Below are positions 5,726 through 10,843 of a stretch of DNA of 16,913 nt, one piece after another. This DNA is from CAZDBS01 sp964503775 (GTDB lineage Bacteria; Patescibacteriota; Saccharimonadia; Saccharimonadales; CAZDBS01). Numbering within the stretch: the first letter of the stretch is position 1; each line of letters starts with the position of its first letter. A program made the position numbers and the translations under genes. The stretch lies in contig CAZDBS010000015.1 of assembly GCA_964503775.1 (NCBI GenBank), positions 1-16,913 on the forward strand, in the 5' to 3' direction. Under the pieces are notes generated by a model. It did no database searches. It saw nothing but the letters and a program-made list of their open reading frames with translations, and was not told the origin of the DNA.

Positions 5726-6583
5726 ATGAAAATCCGCACTTACGTCAGGTCGGATGATGCTTTCCCTTCTCAGTTAGCACAAGTACATAACTGTCCCAAA
5801 CAACTCTATGCCCTTGGTAAGTCTCTGGAAAACCTATCGCCGGCTATCGGTGTGGTTGGGAGTCGGCGACCGACTCCGTATGGGCGTGAGGTGACGAAAC
5901 AGCTTGTATCTGATCTAGCTTCTCGGGGTGTGACAATTATCAGTGGTCTAGCACTCGGCATTGATGCGATTGCACACCAGGCAGCACTCGATGCTGGCGG
6001 TAGGACGATAGCTGTCCAGGCCAATGGTCTCGATCAGATTGCGCCACGAACAAACCGCCAACTCGCTATTAACATCCTGAAATCAGGCGGGGCAATTGTC
6101 AGTGAGTTTCCGGAGGGCTCCCCTCCTCTGCCTCAGTATTTCGCGGCGCGCAATCGGATTATCTCTGGCTTAAGTGATGGTGTATTGGTTACTGAGGCAG
6201 CCGAAAGGAGCGGATCGTTGATCACGACCACTTTTGCTCTCGAACAGGGGCGACATGTCTTCGTCGTGCCTGGTAATATCACTAGTCTCCTCAGCGCTGG
6301 TACTAATAACTTGATAAAACTAGGGGCTACGCCTGTCACTTCAGCCCAAGATATATTCTTGGCACTTGGGCTTGAAGCCATGGATCTGCGCCGGAATGAT
6401 CTAGAGGCAGGTAGTGCGCATGAGCGCGTACTCCTGGAGCTGATCAGTAATGGCGTAGCTGATGTCTCGGATTTGCAGTTACAAAGTGAATTTAATTCAA
6501 CAGAACTGAATCAGACACTTTCAATACTAGAAATATCAGGCAGGATCAGGAACATCGGCGCTGGGAAATGGATTATTCTCTGA
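5726..6583 (+). CDS. dprA: DNA-processing protein DprA (Smf)
   Basis: DprA binds incoming single-stranded DNA during natural transformation and loads RecA on it. The 285-residue protein carries the DprA Rossmann-like core: AIGVVGSRRPTPYG (residues about 40-53), TIISGLALGIDAIAHQAALD, the SGGAIVSEFPEGSPPLPQYF motif with AARNRIISGLSD, and EAAERSGSLITTTFALEQGR followed by VVPGNI and AGTNNLIKLGA. A C-terminal helical segment (DVSDLQLQSEFNSTELNQTL) resembles the winged-helix domain of many DprA proteins. The SAM-like N-terminal domain of longer homologues is short or absent. The mRNA appears leaderless. The gene converges with the ncRNA at 6584-6881, whose terminator touches its stop codon. Possible implication: the organism takes up DNA. 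Confidence 0.96.
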   Translation: MKIRTYVRSDDAFPSQLAQVHNCPKQLYALGKSLENLSPAIGVVGSRRPTPYGREVTKQLVSDLASRGVTIISGLALGIDAIAHQAALDAGGRTIAVQANGLDQIAPRTNRQLAINILKSGGAIVSEFPEGSPPLPQYFAARNRIISGLSDGVLVTEAAERSGSLITTTFALEQGRHVFVVPGNITSLLSAGTNNLIKLGATPVTSAQDIFLALGLEAMDLRRNDLEAGSAHERVLLELISNGVADVSDLQLQSEFNSTELNQTLSILEISGRIRNIGAGKWIIL

Positions 6584-6628
6584 AACTAAAACAGGACTAG
6601 ACCGGGGGTGGGCACCGTTCTAGTCCTG
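6582..6628 (-). terminator. Terminator of the 298-nt ncRNA
   Basis: On the minus strand a 10-bp perfect stem CAGGACTAGA/TCTAGTCCTG (6628-6619 with 6601-6592) closes a 17-nt loop and is followed by TTTTAGTTTC. The T-rich side faces the minus strand only; for dprA on the plus strand it is a stem without a U tract. Confidence 0.75.
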
Positions 6629-6881
6629 ATCTGGCCCCTTTAACCCACCCAGGAGGGTTAACGTCCGTCCAACTTCGCTAGAAACTAGCACAAGGGGGAC
6701 TTGGTTAAAGGGATTAGTATGCCCGCGAACGTTATCTGCCTTGCGGCCGACGTGAAGCTAAAGTGGAGGGTAGTAACTTTGACTTCCGTTACTCGGGCAA
6801 CCTAACAAATGTTGAGCCGATAAATCGACTCTTGTTAGAATGGGGGTATAAGGTGCGTAAATCGTTTTGATAACGTTTACG
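6584..6881 (-). ncRNA. Structured ncRNA of unknown family, about 298 nt
   Basis: A consensus promoter (6888-6916) and a terminator (6582-6628) frame a region without a credible reading frame. The RNA opens with a hairpin at +1 (6856-6881: CGTAAA/TTTACG with inner CGTT/AACG). It continues with a CTAACAA/TTGTTAG stem-loop near 6800-6841, an AGTAAC/GTTACT hairpin near 6768-6795, a GCC/GGC hairpin, and a long-range pairing CCCTTTAACC (near 6636) with GGTTAAAGGG (near 6704) enclosing a GCTAG/CTAGC hairpin. The same CCCTTTAACC can instead use the nearby GGGTTAA, so two folds compete. I found no tmRNA, RNase P, SRP or clear 6S signature. Confidence 0.7.
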
Positions 6882-6887
6882 ATGCAC

Positions 6888-6916
6888 ACTCTAGCATACA
6901 AGAGCGATTATGTCAA
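6888..6916 (-). promoter_or_regulatory. Promoter of the 298-nt ncRNA
   Basis: The minus strand carries a perfect -35 TTGACA (6911-6916), a 17-nt spacer and -10 TAGAGT (6888-6893) with a TGC extension. The 5' hairpin of the RNA starts 7 nt after the box. This is one of the strongest promoters in the window. Confidence 0.82.
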
Positions 6917-6973
6917 CGCCTATCACATGTACTTGCAGTATGAGCAATACGAGTTCAAATAACCATTAACGCC

Positions 6974-7001
6974 TTGTTTTTGTGGCTTTATATGGTAATA
7001 T
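6974..7001 (+). promoter_or_regulatory. Promoter of the 129-aa membrane-protein gene
   Basis: -35 TTGTTT (6974-6979), a 16-nt spacer and extended -10 TGG-TAATAT (6996-7001). The same TGG-TAATAT box and a matching downstream hairpin recur at 7751-7807. Confidence 0.7.
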
Positions 7002-7007
7002 TCCTAT

Positions 7008-7029
7008 GAAATCGTCAATAGACGGTTTC
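7008..7029 (+). other. 22-nt hairpin at predicted +1 (copy A)
   Basis: A 9-bp stem (GAAATCGTC with GACGGTTTC, one T-G pair) closes loop AATA and starts 7 nt after the -10 box. It shares the CGTC-AATA-GACG head with 7786-7807 while the lower stem differs yet still pairs. Confidence 0.7.
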
Positions 7030-7082
7030 GATCTTTGACAGAGTAGAGGTTCTAGCGGGGATATGTTGGATTCACTTCTGTT

Positions 7083-7113
7083 GGATCCTGCATTTCCCTG
7101 CTGGAATGTATCC
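7083..7113 (+). other. Second leader hairpin of the 129-aa gene
   Basis: GGAT (7083-7086) pairs with ATCC (7110-7113), enclosing an interrupted inner stem with TTCC/GGAA at its head. It lies about 25 nt before the ATG at 7139, comparable with the second hairpins in the other accessory leaders. Confidence 0.45.
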
Positions 7114-7138
7114 ACGCACGAGGAATAAATGAGGGATC

Positions 7139-7528
7139 ATGTCAACTGCTGCAAATGCGGCGCTCGTCTTCGCTGTCGTCTGCGCCCTGCTGGCGATCAT
7201 CCTGCCCATCCTGTTCTACGGCACGCGTTTCCTGGAAATCGTGTTACTCGAGCGGGCGGGGCTGTATCGCTCATCCCACTTCGCTCACACGTCGATGTAC
7301 CGGTCGGGCAGCCTCACCTTCACTGTCTATCGACTTGGTCGCAACCGCTGGTACTTCACGCTCAAGGATGAAACCGGGAAGGTTGCTCCCAAGATCAAGG
7401 GGAGGACGATTGGCGAACACAGCTACCCCGTAACCATCTGGAAGGTCAGGAAGTACTACCGGTACTACAGAGGTGTTCTCGAGAACAGTCAGCGTATTGC
7501 TGGCGCGTCTCATACCCACCACTGGTAG
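7139..7528 (+). CDS. Single-span membrane protein, 129 aa
   Basis: Unrecognised. Residues about 6-27 (AALVFAVVCALLAIILPILF) form one N-terminal membrane anchor; the remaining ~100 residues are basic and rich in Tyr, Arg and Trp (YRLGRNRWYF, WKVRKYYRYYRGVLE), ending HTHHW. Such a domain may lie in the cytoplasm against membrane or nucleic acid, or outside; topology cannot be settled here. The ATG at 7139 has a GAGGGA SD close upstream; an earlier ATG at 7129 opens a different, non-protein-like frame. The codons prefer G or C in the third position more than topA or der do. It has its own promoter (6974-7001), two leader hairpins and terminator (7697-7719), with a ~170-nt untranslated 3' region. 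Confidence 0.72.
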   Translation: MSTAANAALVFAVVCALLAIILPILFYGTRFLEIVLLERAGLYRSSHFAHTSMYRSGSLTFTVYRLGRNRWYFTLKDETGKVAPKIKGRTIGEHSYPVTIWKVRKYYRYYRGVLENSQRIAGASHTHHW

Positions 7529-7696
7529 ATCCTCGAGATGAGTCGTGTCAGATTGGAGACGAATAAGTACGGCTGGTGTATGTGAGCATGAGATATGACT
7601 TGCAAGGCCACCTGGTCTCGCTTCTCTATCCTTTCTCCCCACCCCTCGTACCTATTCGCCTCTACTCTGTCATCCTCACTCCATGAATCTATAAGC

Positions 7697-7719
7697 AAGT
7701 CACCGCAAGGTGATTTTTT
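7697..7719 (+). terminator. Intrinsic terminator of the 129-aa gene
   Basis: AAGTCACC pairs with GGTGATTT around a GCAA tetraloop and runs into a T tract. The 7529-7696 stretch before it holds only tiny reading frames with poor SDs. Confidence 0.85.
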
Positions 7720-7750
7720 GATATCCGAAGACTGTCAAAACATAAGCAGC

Positions 7751-7779
7751 TTGCATTTTAAGAAGATATGTGGTAATAT
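7751..7779 (+). promoter_or_regulatory. Promoter of the 121-aa membrane-protein gene
   Basis: -35 TTGCAT (7751-7756), a 17-nt spacer and extended -10 TGG-TAATAT (7774-7779), matching the promoter at 6974-7001. Confidence 0.75.
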
Positions 7780-7785
7780 ACTGGT

Positions 7786-7807
7786 AGTTTCGTCAATAGA
7801 CGAGGCT
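7786..7807 (+). other. 22-nt hairpin at predicted +1 (copy B)
   Basis: A 9-bp stem AGTTTCGTC/GACGAGGCT with two T-G pairs closes loop AATA and begins 7 nt after the -10 box, at the same offset as copy A. The lower stem bases differ from copy A but still pair. Confidence 0.7.
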
Positions 7808-7835
7808 GAACTTTTACAGTCGTGAGTTATTCTTC

Positions 7836-7876
7836 CGGAGCATAGTACAGATGAGATTCGTCTCTAGTGTGCTCCG
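7836..7876 (+). other. Second leader hairpin of the 121-aa gene
   Basis: CGGAGCA (7836-7842) pairs with TGCTCCG (7870-7876). An internal loop separates it from GAGA/TCTC capped by a TTCG tetraloop. It lies about 54 nt before the start codon. Confidence 0.6.
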
Positions 7877-7930
7877 AAAGAAATTTTTCGTTGCAAATCC
7901 ATCCACTTCCCCCGATCTGAAAGGATCGTG

Positions 7931-8296
7931 ATGTTTGCAAACTTTTTTGTTGGTCTGACTCTGGTCGCCCTGCTCTACCCTTTGGGGTTGGCACTGATGG
8001 CGATCAAAGAGATGTTTGTCTACGGACTTGATCCAGCGGCTCGCCGTTTCGGCAAGGTTCGTGAAGTTGTGAAATACTTCCTCTATGAGTTCGGGCTGCT
8101 TCAAAGGCATCCAGTCTCCAAGAGAGGCAAATATCGTCGGTGTACGAGCAAACCGCGTCCACGTACGCAGCCAGTTCGGTACACCGAGAAGTCCAACCCC
8201 CTGCTTGCATGGCCGATAACTATGCAAACGACGGTCGACCCGAAGACAAACCGTCTCAGGAGAGACCCCTGGGTACCAGACGTGAACACCGACTAG
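7931..8296 (+). CDS. Single-span membrane protein, 121 aa
   Basis: Unrecognised. Residues about 3-25 (NFFVGLTLVALLYPLGLALM) form an N-terminal membrane anchor, followed by a ~95-residue basic, Pro-rich region (RHPVSKRGKYRRCTSKPRPR, DPKTNRLRRDPW). The overall plan, anchor plus basic tail, resembles the 129-aa protein at 7139, though I see no clear sequence identity. The ATG at 7931 is chosen over the GTG at 7928 because AAGGA lies 5 nt upstream. The unit is monocistronic: promoter 7751-7779, two leader hairpins, terminator 8500-8520. The shared promoter and 5' hairpin suggest it is co-regulated with 7139-7528. The function is unknown. Confidence 0.7.
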   Translation: MFANFFVGLTLVALLYPLGLALMAIKEMFVYGLDPAARRFGKVREVVKYFLYEFGLLQRHPVSKRGKYRRCTSKPRPRTQPVRYTEKSNPLLAWPITMQTTVDPKTNRLRRDPWVPDVNTD

Positions 8297-8324
8297 GAGG
8301 TGATGCATGATCGTAGGTGGTTAG
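8294..8324 (+). other. Consensus SD followed by a five-codon reading frame
   Basis: TAGGAGGTGA (8294-8303) is a full complement of the usual 16S rRNA 3' end and overlaps the stop codon of the 121-aa gene. Six nt after AGGAGG an ATG opens a five-codon frame (MIVGG, stop 8322-8324). It is either a leader-like mini-ORF or a ribosome-binding platform; the overlapping 79-codon frame runs through the terminator and is not credible. Confidence 0.35.
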
Positions 8325-8341
8325 TTGAACGCTCCCCACAA

Positions 8342-8393
8342 GGGCTGCCTGAGAGCAAGAGCGACTTCGGTCAATCCCATACTCAGGCAGCCC
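8342..8393 (+). other. 12-bp perfect stem-loop in the 3' region
   Basis: GGGCTGCCTGAG (8342-8353) pairs without mismatch with CTCAGGCAGCCC (8382-8393) around a 28-nt loop. It lies between the mini-ORF and the terminator; no T run follows. Confidence 0.65.
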
Positions 8394-8499
8394 GCGGGCC
8401 GTCATCTCTCTACCTTCTCCATCGCTTTACTGCAAACCAACCAACGCAACAAAAAACCCAACTCACGACTGTCCTCTCACCCATAGGACAATTGATAGG

Positions 8500-8520
8500 A
8501 TCGCCGAAAGGCGGTTTTTT
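8500..8520 (+). terminator. Intrinsic terminator of the 121-aa gene
   Basis: TCGCC/GGCGG stem with a GAAA tetraloop, followed by six T residues. Confidence 0.88.
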
Positions 8521-8544
8521 AGTGCCGAATTTTATCTGATTATT

Positions 8545-8579
8545 GTACTTGCGTAGAGGACCGTCCCCTACGCAAGTAC
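8545..8579. repeat. 35-nt near-perfect palindrome, copy 2
   Basis: Seventeen-base arms GTACTTGCGTAGAGGAC and its complement with one mismatch flank a single C. Relative to 4141-4173 one extra T in the left arm is matched by an extra A in the right arm. It again lies about 25 nt beyond the terminator of a small membrane-protein unit. Confidence 0.82.
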
Positions 8580-8617
8580 TCGTTGCGGCTTTAATACCTA
8601 CTATTTTACGAAAGTGC

Positions 8618-8645
8618 TTGCATTGCTGGGTTTCGAGGGTATAAT
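8618..8645 (+). promoter_or_regulatory. Promoter of the GC-rich surface-protein gene
   Basis: -35 TTGCAT (8618-8623), a 16-nt spacer and perfect -10 TATAAT (8640-8645). The predicted start is near 8652. A GCGAA (8655) / TTCGC (8697) pairing can close a large hairpin at the 5' end. Confidence 0.7.
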
Positions 8646-8651
8646 CGCATT

Positions 8652-9179
8652 TAAGCGAAAGACATGTATAACGAGCCATACCGGCCCCTTAGTCATTCGC
8701 ATTACCTTAACAATCATAGACAAGCAAACCGCTNNNNNNNNNNNNNNNNNNNNNNNNNNNNNNNNNNNNNNNNNNNNNNNNNNNNNNNNNNNNNNNNNNN
8801 NNNNNNNNNNNNNNNNNNNNNNNNNNNNNNNNNTACCGGCCCCTTAGTCATTCGCATTACCTTAACAATCATAGACAAGCAAACCGCTATCGGTGAGAAT
8901 TGTGTCGACGAATCCTCGTCGCTACTGTTCTCATCGATGGCTCCATGAAGTATGTGGATTGCCGAAGTGCGCATGAGAAACTGACGACCCTTAGAAGGTT
9001 GTCAGTGTGTCGGAAGGCACATCTGTAGTTCAAAACGCGCCGCATGCAGCGACGTGTCAGTGACAATAGGGACCACAAGACTTGTCCTTGTTGCACTGGA
9101 GGTGAAGAGCAGTGACGTTGTACCCCGAAAAAATCAAACCCGCCTGGGATCGTCCCAGACGAGTGAGAGGAGAAACGTC
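8652..9179 (+). other. Long structured leader of the GC-rich surface-protein gene
   Basis: After collapsing the assembly duplicate it is about 373 nt. Hairpins in order: 8894-8933 (TGAGAA/TTCTCA, symmetric 6/6 internal loop, CGACGA/TCGTCG, loop ATCC), 8981-9005 (CTGACGACC/GGTTGTCAG), 9006-9021 (TGTGTC/GGCACA, GGAA tetraloop) and 9144-9158 (CTGGGA/TCCCAG), the last 8 nt before the SD. A 25-codon basic frame from ATG 8664 (MYNEPYRPLSHSHYLNNHR) would exist in the collapsed sequence but has no good SD. A long leader or an independent sRNA are both possible. Confidence 0.5.
8679..8888. other. Assembly join: 55-nt duplicate around 100 N
   Basis: The 55 nt at 8679-8733 recur exactly at 8834-8888, separated by exactly 100 N (8734-8833). 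The two contig ends overlap; the true sequence should lose 155 nt here. Confidence 0.93.
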
Positions 9180-9884
9180 ATTACCAAGAAACTAAAGTGG
9201 GCTCTGCTGGGCACGGTCATCGCCGTCGGTTGGACCATCTCCGGTTCCTTCTCGGCGAACGCCTCCCAGATCCAGCCCCTCCGACCCGTTGCCGGCGCTC
9301 CGCCGACGGCCAAGACCACGACCATGACGACGGCTACCAGCAAGGCCAAGGGCCTCGTGCACCTCGGCGCCACCATCCACAAGTCCACGGCGACCGCGAT
9401 CCGAGCTGCTGCTCCGGCGGCCATCAGGGTCCCCATCGCGACTGCGACCAAGACGTTCGTCCAGGCCAGCGGCCTCGCGACGATCACCCGAACCGGGACG
9501 ACTGCCTTCGCGACGCGCGACGGCACGATCACCCAGACCCAGCACTTCGCCGGCCAGACGAACGCGACGACCATGCGCGACGGTCCCACGGCGATCCACA
9601 AGTCCACCCAGGTCAACTCGGCCATCCGCGGTGCTCCACAGGTCGACGTGACCATCGGCTCCCCGGCGCCCTCGTTCATCTCGAAGATCTCGGCGATCAT
9701 GACGGCCACACGCGACAGCGCCGCCTCAGCCCTGTTCTTCGGCTTCACGCTGCTCCTGTCCGTCACGGCCGTGACCATGCTCACGCGAAGGCGTTCGTCC
9801 CTGAAGGACGTCAACACGCCAGCGGTGATGCGGCTCTGGGACGTGGACATGCGGCGGAACTTCGGCCTCTCGGCCCTCACCTGA
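9180..9884 (+). CDS. GC-rich secreted, C-terminally anchored surface protein, 234 aa
   Basis: No known family is recognised. The N-terminus is a signal peptide: TKKLKWALLGTVIAVGWTI, then SGSFSANASQ with an Ala-X-Ala cleavage site near residue 29. The middle ~140 residues are rich in Thr, Ala and Ile with loose repeats (ATIHKSTATAIRAA, PTAIHKSTQVNSAIRG; two TATRD/FATRDGT-like turns). A C-terminal membrane segment (ALFFGFTLLLSVTAVTML) is followed by a basic tail (TRRRSSLKD). It is probably a cell-surface anchored protein. The best start is a non-standard ATT at 9180, 7 nt after GAGGAG; ATG is absent there, and upstream GTG starts would bury the signal peptide. Strong GC bias at third positions differs from topA and der. 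Two overlapping open frames (9134-9901 minus, 9197-9961 plus) are composition artefacts. Confidence 0.72.
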   Translation: MTKKLKWALLGTVIAVGWTISGSFSANASQIQPLRPVAGAPPTAKTTTMTTATSKAKGLVHLGATIHKSTATAIRAAAPAAIRVPIATATKTFVQASGLATITRTGTTAFATRDGTITQTQHFAGQTNATTMRDGPTAIHKSTQVNSAIRGAPQVDVTIGSPAPSFISKISAIMTATRDSAASALFFGFTLLLSVTAVTMLTRRRSSLKDVNTPAVMRLWDVDMRRNFGLSALT

Positions 9885-9958
9885 TCCCTCGCACGGGACA
9901 TCGACCCATCACTGGAACTTCGGTTCCCTCACTTCTCACGCGGCTTGCCGTGTTGAGA

Positions 9959-9967
9959 TGATATAAG
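9959..9967 (+). promoter_or_regulatory. Candidate extended -10 promoter of a second ncRNA
   Basis: TGA followed by TATAAG makes an extended -10 element; no good -35 is visible. An 11-bp stem-loop (near 9932-9958) ends immediately before it and may be the 3' end of the upstream mRNA. Confidence 0.4.
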
Positions 9968-9969
9968 AC

Positions 9970-10186
9970 CCACAGTTGGAGGACGCCTCCCGTGGCTCTT
10001 CGGATGGCTGCAGCTTCCAGGTCTGGTAGAATCCGAACTCGATCATCTATCGTGTGGATACCTACCAGCCTGGACGCTCAGTCCGCCCCAGCGCACAGCG
10101 CTTGTCTATGATTGGAAATTTTTGTTAACAGAAGTTTGATAATTGTTTAAGACGGAAGAAACAAATCGCCATCAGGCGATTTTTTG
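9970..10186 (+). ncRNA. Candidate structured RNA, about 215 nt
   Basis: The stretch 9885-10226 holds no gene. It starts with a hairpin close to the predicted +1 (CCAC 9970-9973 with GTGG 9992-9995, inner GGAGG/CCTCC). A TTCGGAT/ATCCGAA helix follows, containing CCAG/CTGG, then CGAT/ATCG, GGAC/GTCC and AGCGC/GCGCT hairpins, and the terminator at 10163-10186. It may be an independent RNA or simply the 3' untranslated region of the surface-protein gene. Confidence 0.4.
10163..10186 (+). terminator. Intrinsic terminator
   Basis: AAATCGCC/GGCGATTT stem with an ATCA loop followed by a T run; ends the transcript that includes 9970-10186. Confidence 0.9.
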
Positions 10187-10190
10187 TTGC

Positions 10191-10219
10191 TTGAAATTTG
10201 TATGAATAGCGAGTAAATT
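10191..10219 (+). promoter_or_regulatory. Promoter of the 126-aa gene, leaderless
   Basis: -35 TTGAAA (10191-10196), a 17-nt spacer and -10 TAAATT (10214-10219), which ends 7 nt before the ATG at 10227. The start site should coincide with the ATG. Confidence 0.65.
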
Positions 10220-10226
10220 GCAGAAC

Positions 10227-10607
10227 ATGTCAGAATTATCGAACGAACGACAGATCATTGGGCCAGATGAACTTCGCCTGCAACTTCAAGAAGAATGGGC
10301 GACGCTGGAAATGCTAAGAGCTAGCGCAATTAGTTCTGACGGTCAGCCGTTGGAGACAGCTGGCGACTACCTTTCAGGGCTGGTACAGTTTCAGACAAGA
10401 TTTCATGACGCCCTACCTAGTTTAGTAATGGCTGAGCCTAAGAACAGGATGTTATTGCCCGGCACGACAGTTAGACCGCTTGAATTTTATCCTGGCGAAA
10501 CTGTAGGCCCGACTATGCTGTATGCAATGGAATCTAATGGGTTAGGCGGCAGGGCAATTCCCCTCGTATCGTCAAGGATATATCAACTTTTTAGACAGAG
10601 TGAATGA
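10227..10607 (+). CDS. Hypothetical protein, 126 aa
   Basis: Unrecognised, soluble and slightly acidic. An N-terminal helical part (ELRLQLQEEWATLEMLRA) is followed by a region with turns (PGTTVRPLEFYPGETVGP, NGLGGRAIPLVSSRIYQLF). No signal peptide or membrane segment. ATG 10227 is chosen because the promoter at 10191-10219 would place the transcript start on it; the TTG at 10218 lies inside the -10 box. There is no SD. It stands alone on the plus strand between a terminator and the convergent pth. The 10608-10843 spacer contains TTATGA/TCATAA and GGGTC/GACCC hairpins but no U-tract terminator. Confidence 0.65.
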   Translation: MSELSNERQIIGPDELRLQLQEEWATLEMLRASAISSDGQPLETAGDYLSGLVQFQTRFHDALPSLVMAEPKNRMLLPGTTVRPLEFYPGETVGPTMLYAMESNGLGGRAIPLVSSRIYQLFRQSE

Positions 10608-10790
10608 GTAGCTTGTTCCCTTAGGTGTGGGTACTTGTCTTGAAGGGGTCTGGACCCTTGTCGAGTCCTGATGAGCGAGTGTCAGAAGTAAAATAGAAGC
10701 GAGGGACCTTTAGCGAAGCGCTTGTTCCGAGCATTGTGCCTTATGACAACGAGATCATAAAGATGAATGACACGAGGTCTAGGAGTTTTG

Positions 10791-10814
10791 CTTACTTTTG
10801 ATGACAAAAGTAAG
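10791..10814 (-). terminator. Hairpin after pth, without a U tract (TTTTG-N4-CAAAA family)
   Basis: A perfect 10-bp stem CTTACTTTTG/CAAAAGTAAG with a 4-nt loop, 29 nt past the pth stop codon, preceded by a GGTTCC/GGAACA hairpin near 10823-10841. This repeats the two-hairpin arrangement seen after topA. Confidence 0.5.
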
Positions 10815-10843
10815 AATAGAGGCGGTTCCACGATAGGAACACC

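Noticed and set aside
6584..6881. The ncRNA as tmRNA, RNase P RNA or SRP RNA
   Set aside because: No tRNA-like end or TψC-type loop, no RNase P conserved regions, no SRP tip motif; length and fold do not match by eye.
8300..8539. 79-codon plus-strand frame after the 121-aa gene
   Set aside because: It reads through a 12-bp hairpin and the intrinsic terminator, and its start is too close to the SD.
9134..9961. Long overlapping frames (255 aa minus, 254 aa plus) over the GC-rich gene
   Set aside because: High GC opens all frames here; only the 9180 frame has an SD, signal peptide and membrane anchor, while the others give low-complexity Arg/His/Asp-rich products.
10667..10680. A second CTGATGA on the plus strand as another hammerhead core
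   Set aside because: No matching GAAA after a stem II, and no flanking stems I or III in the right places.
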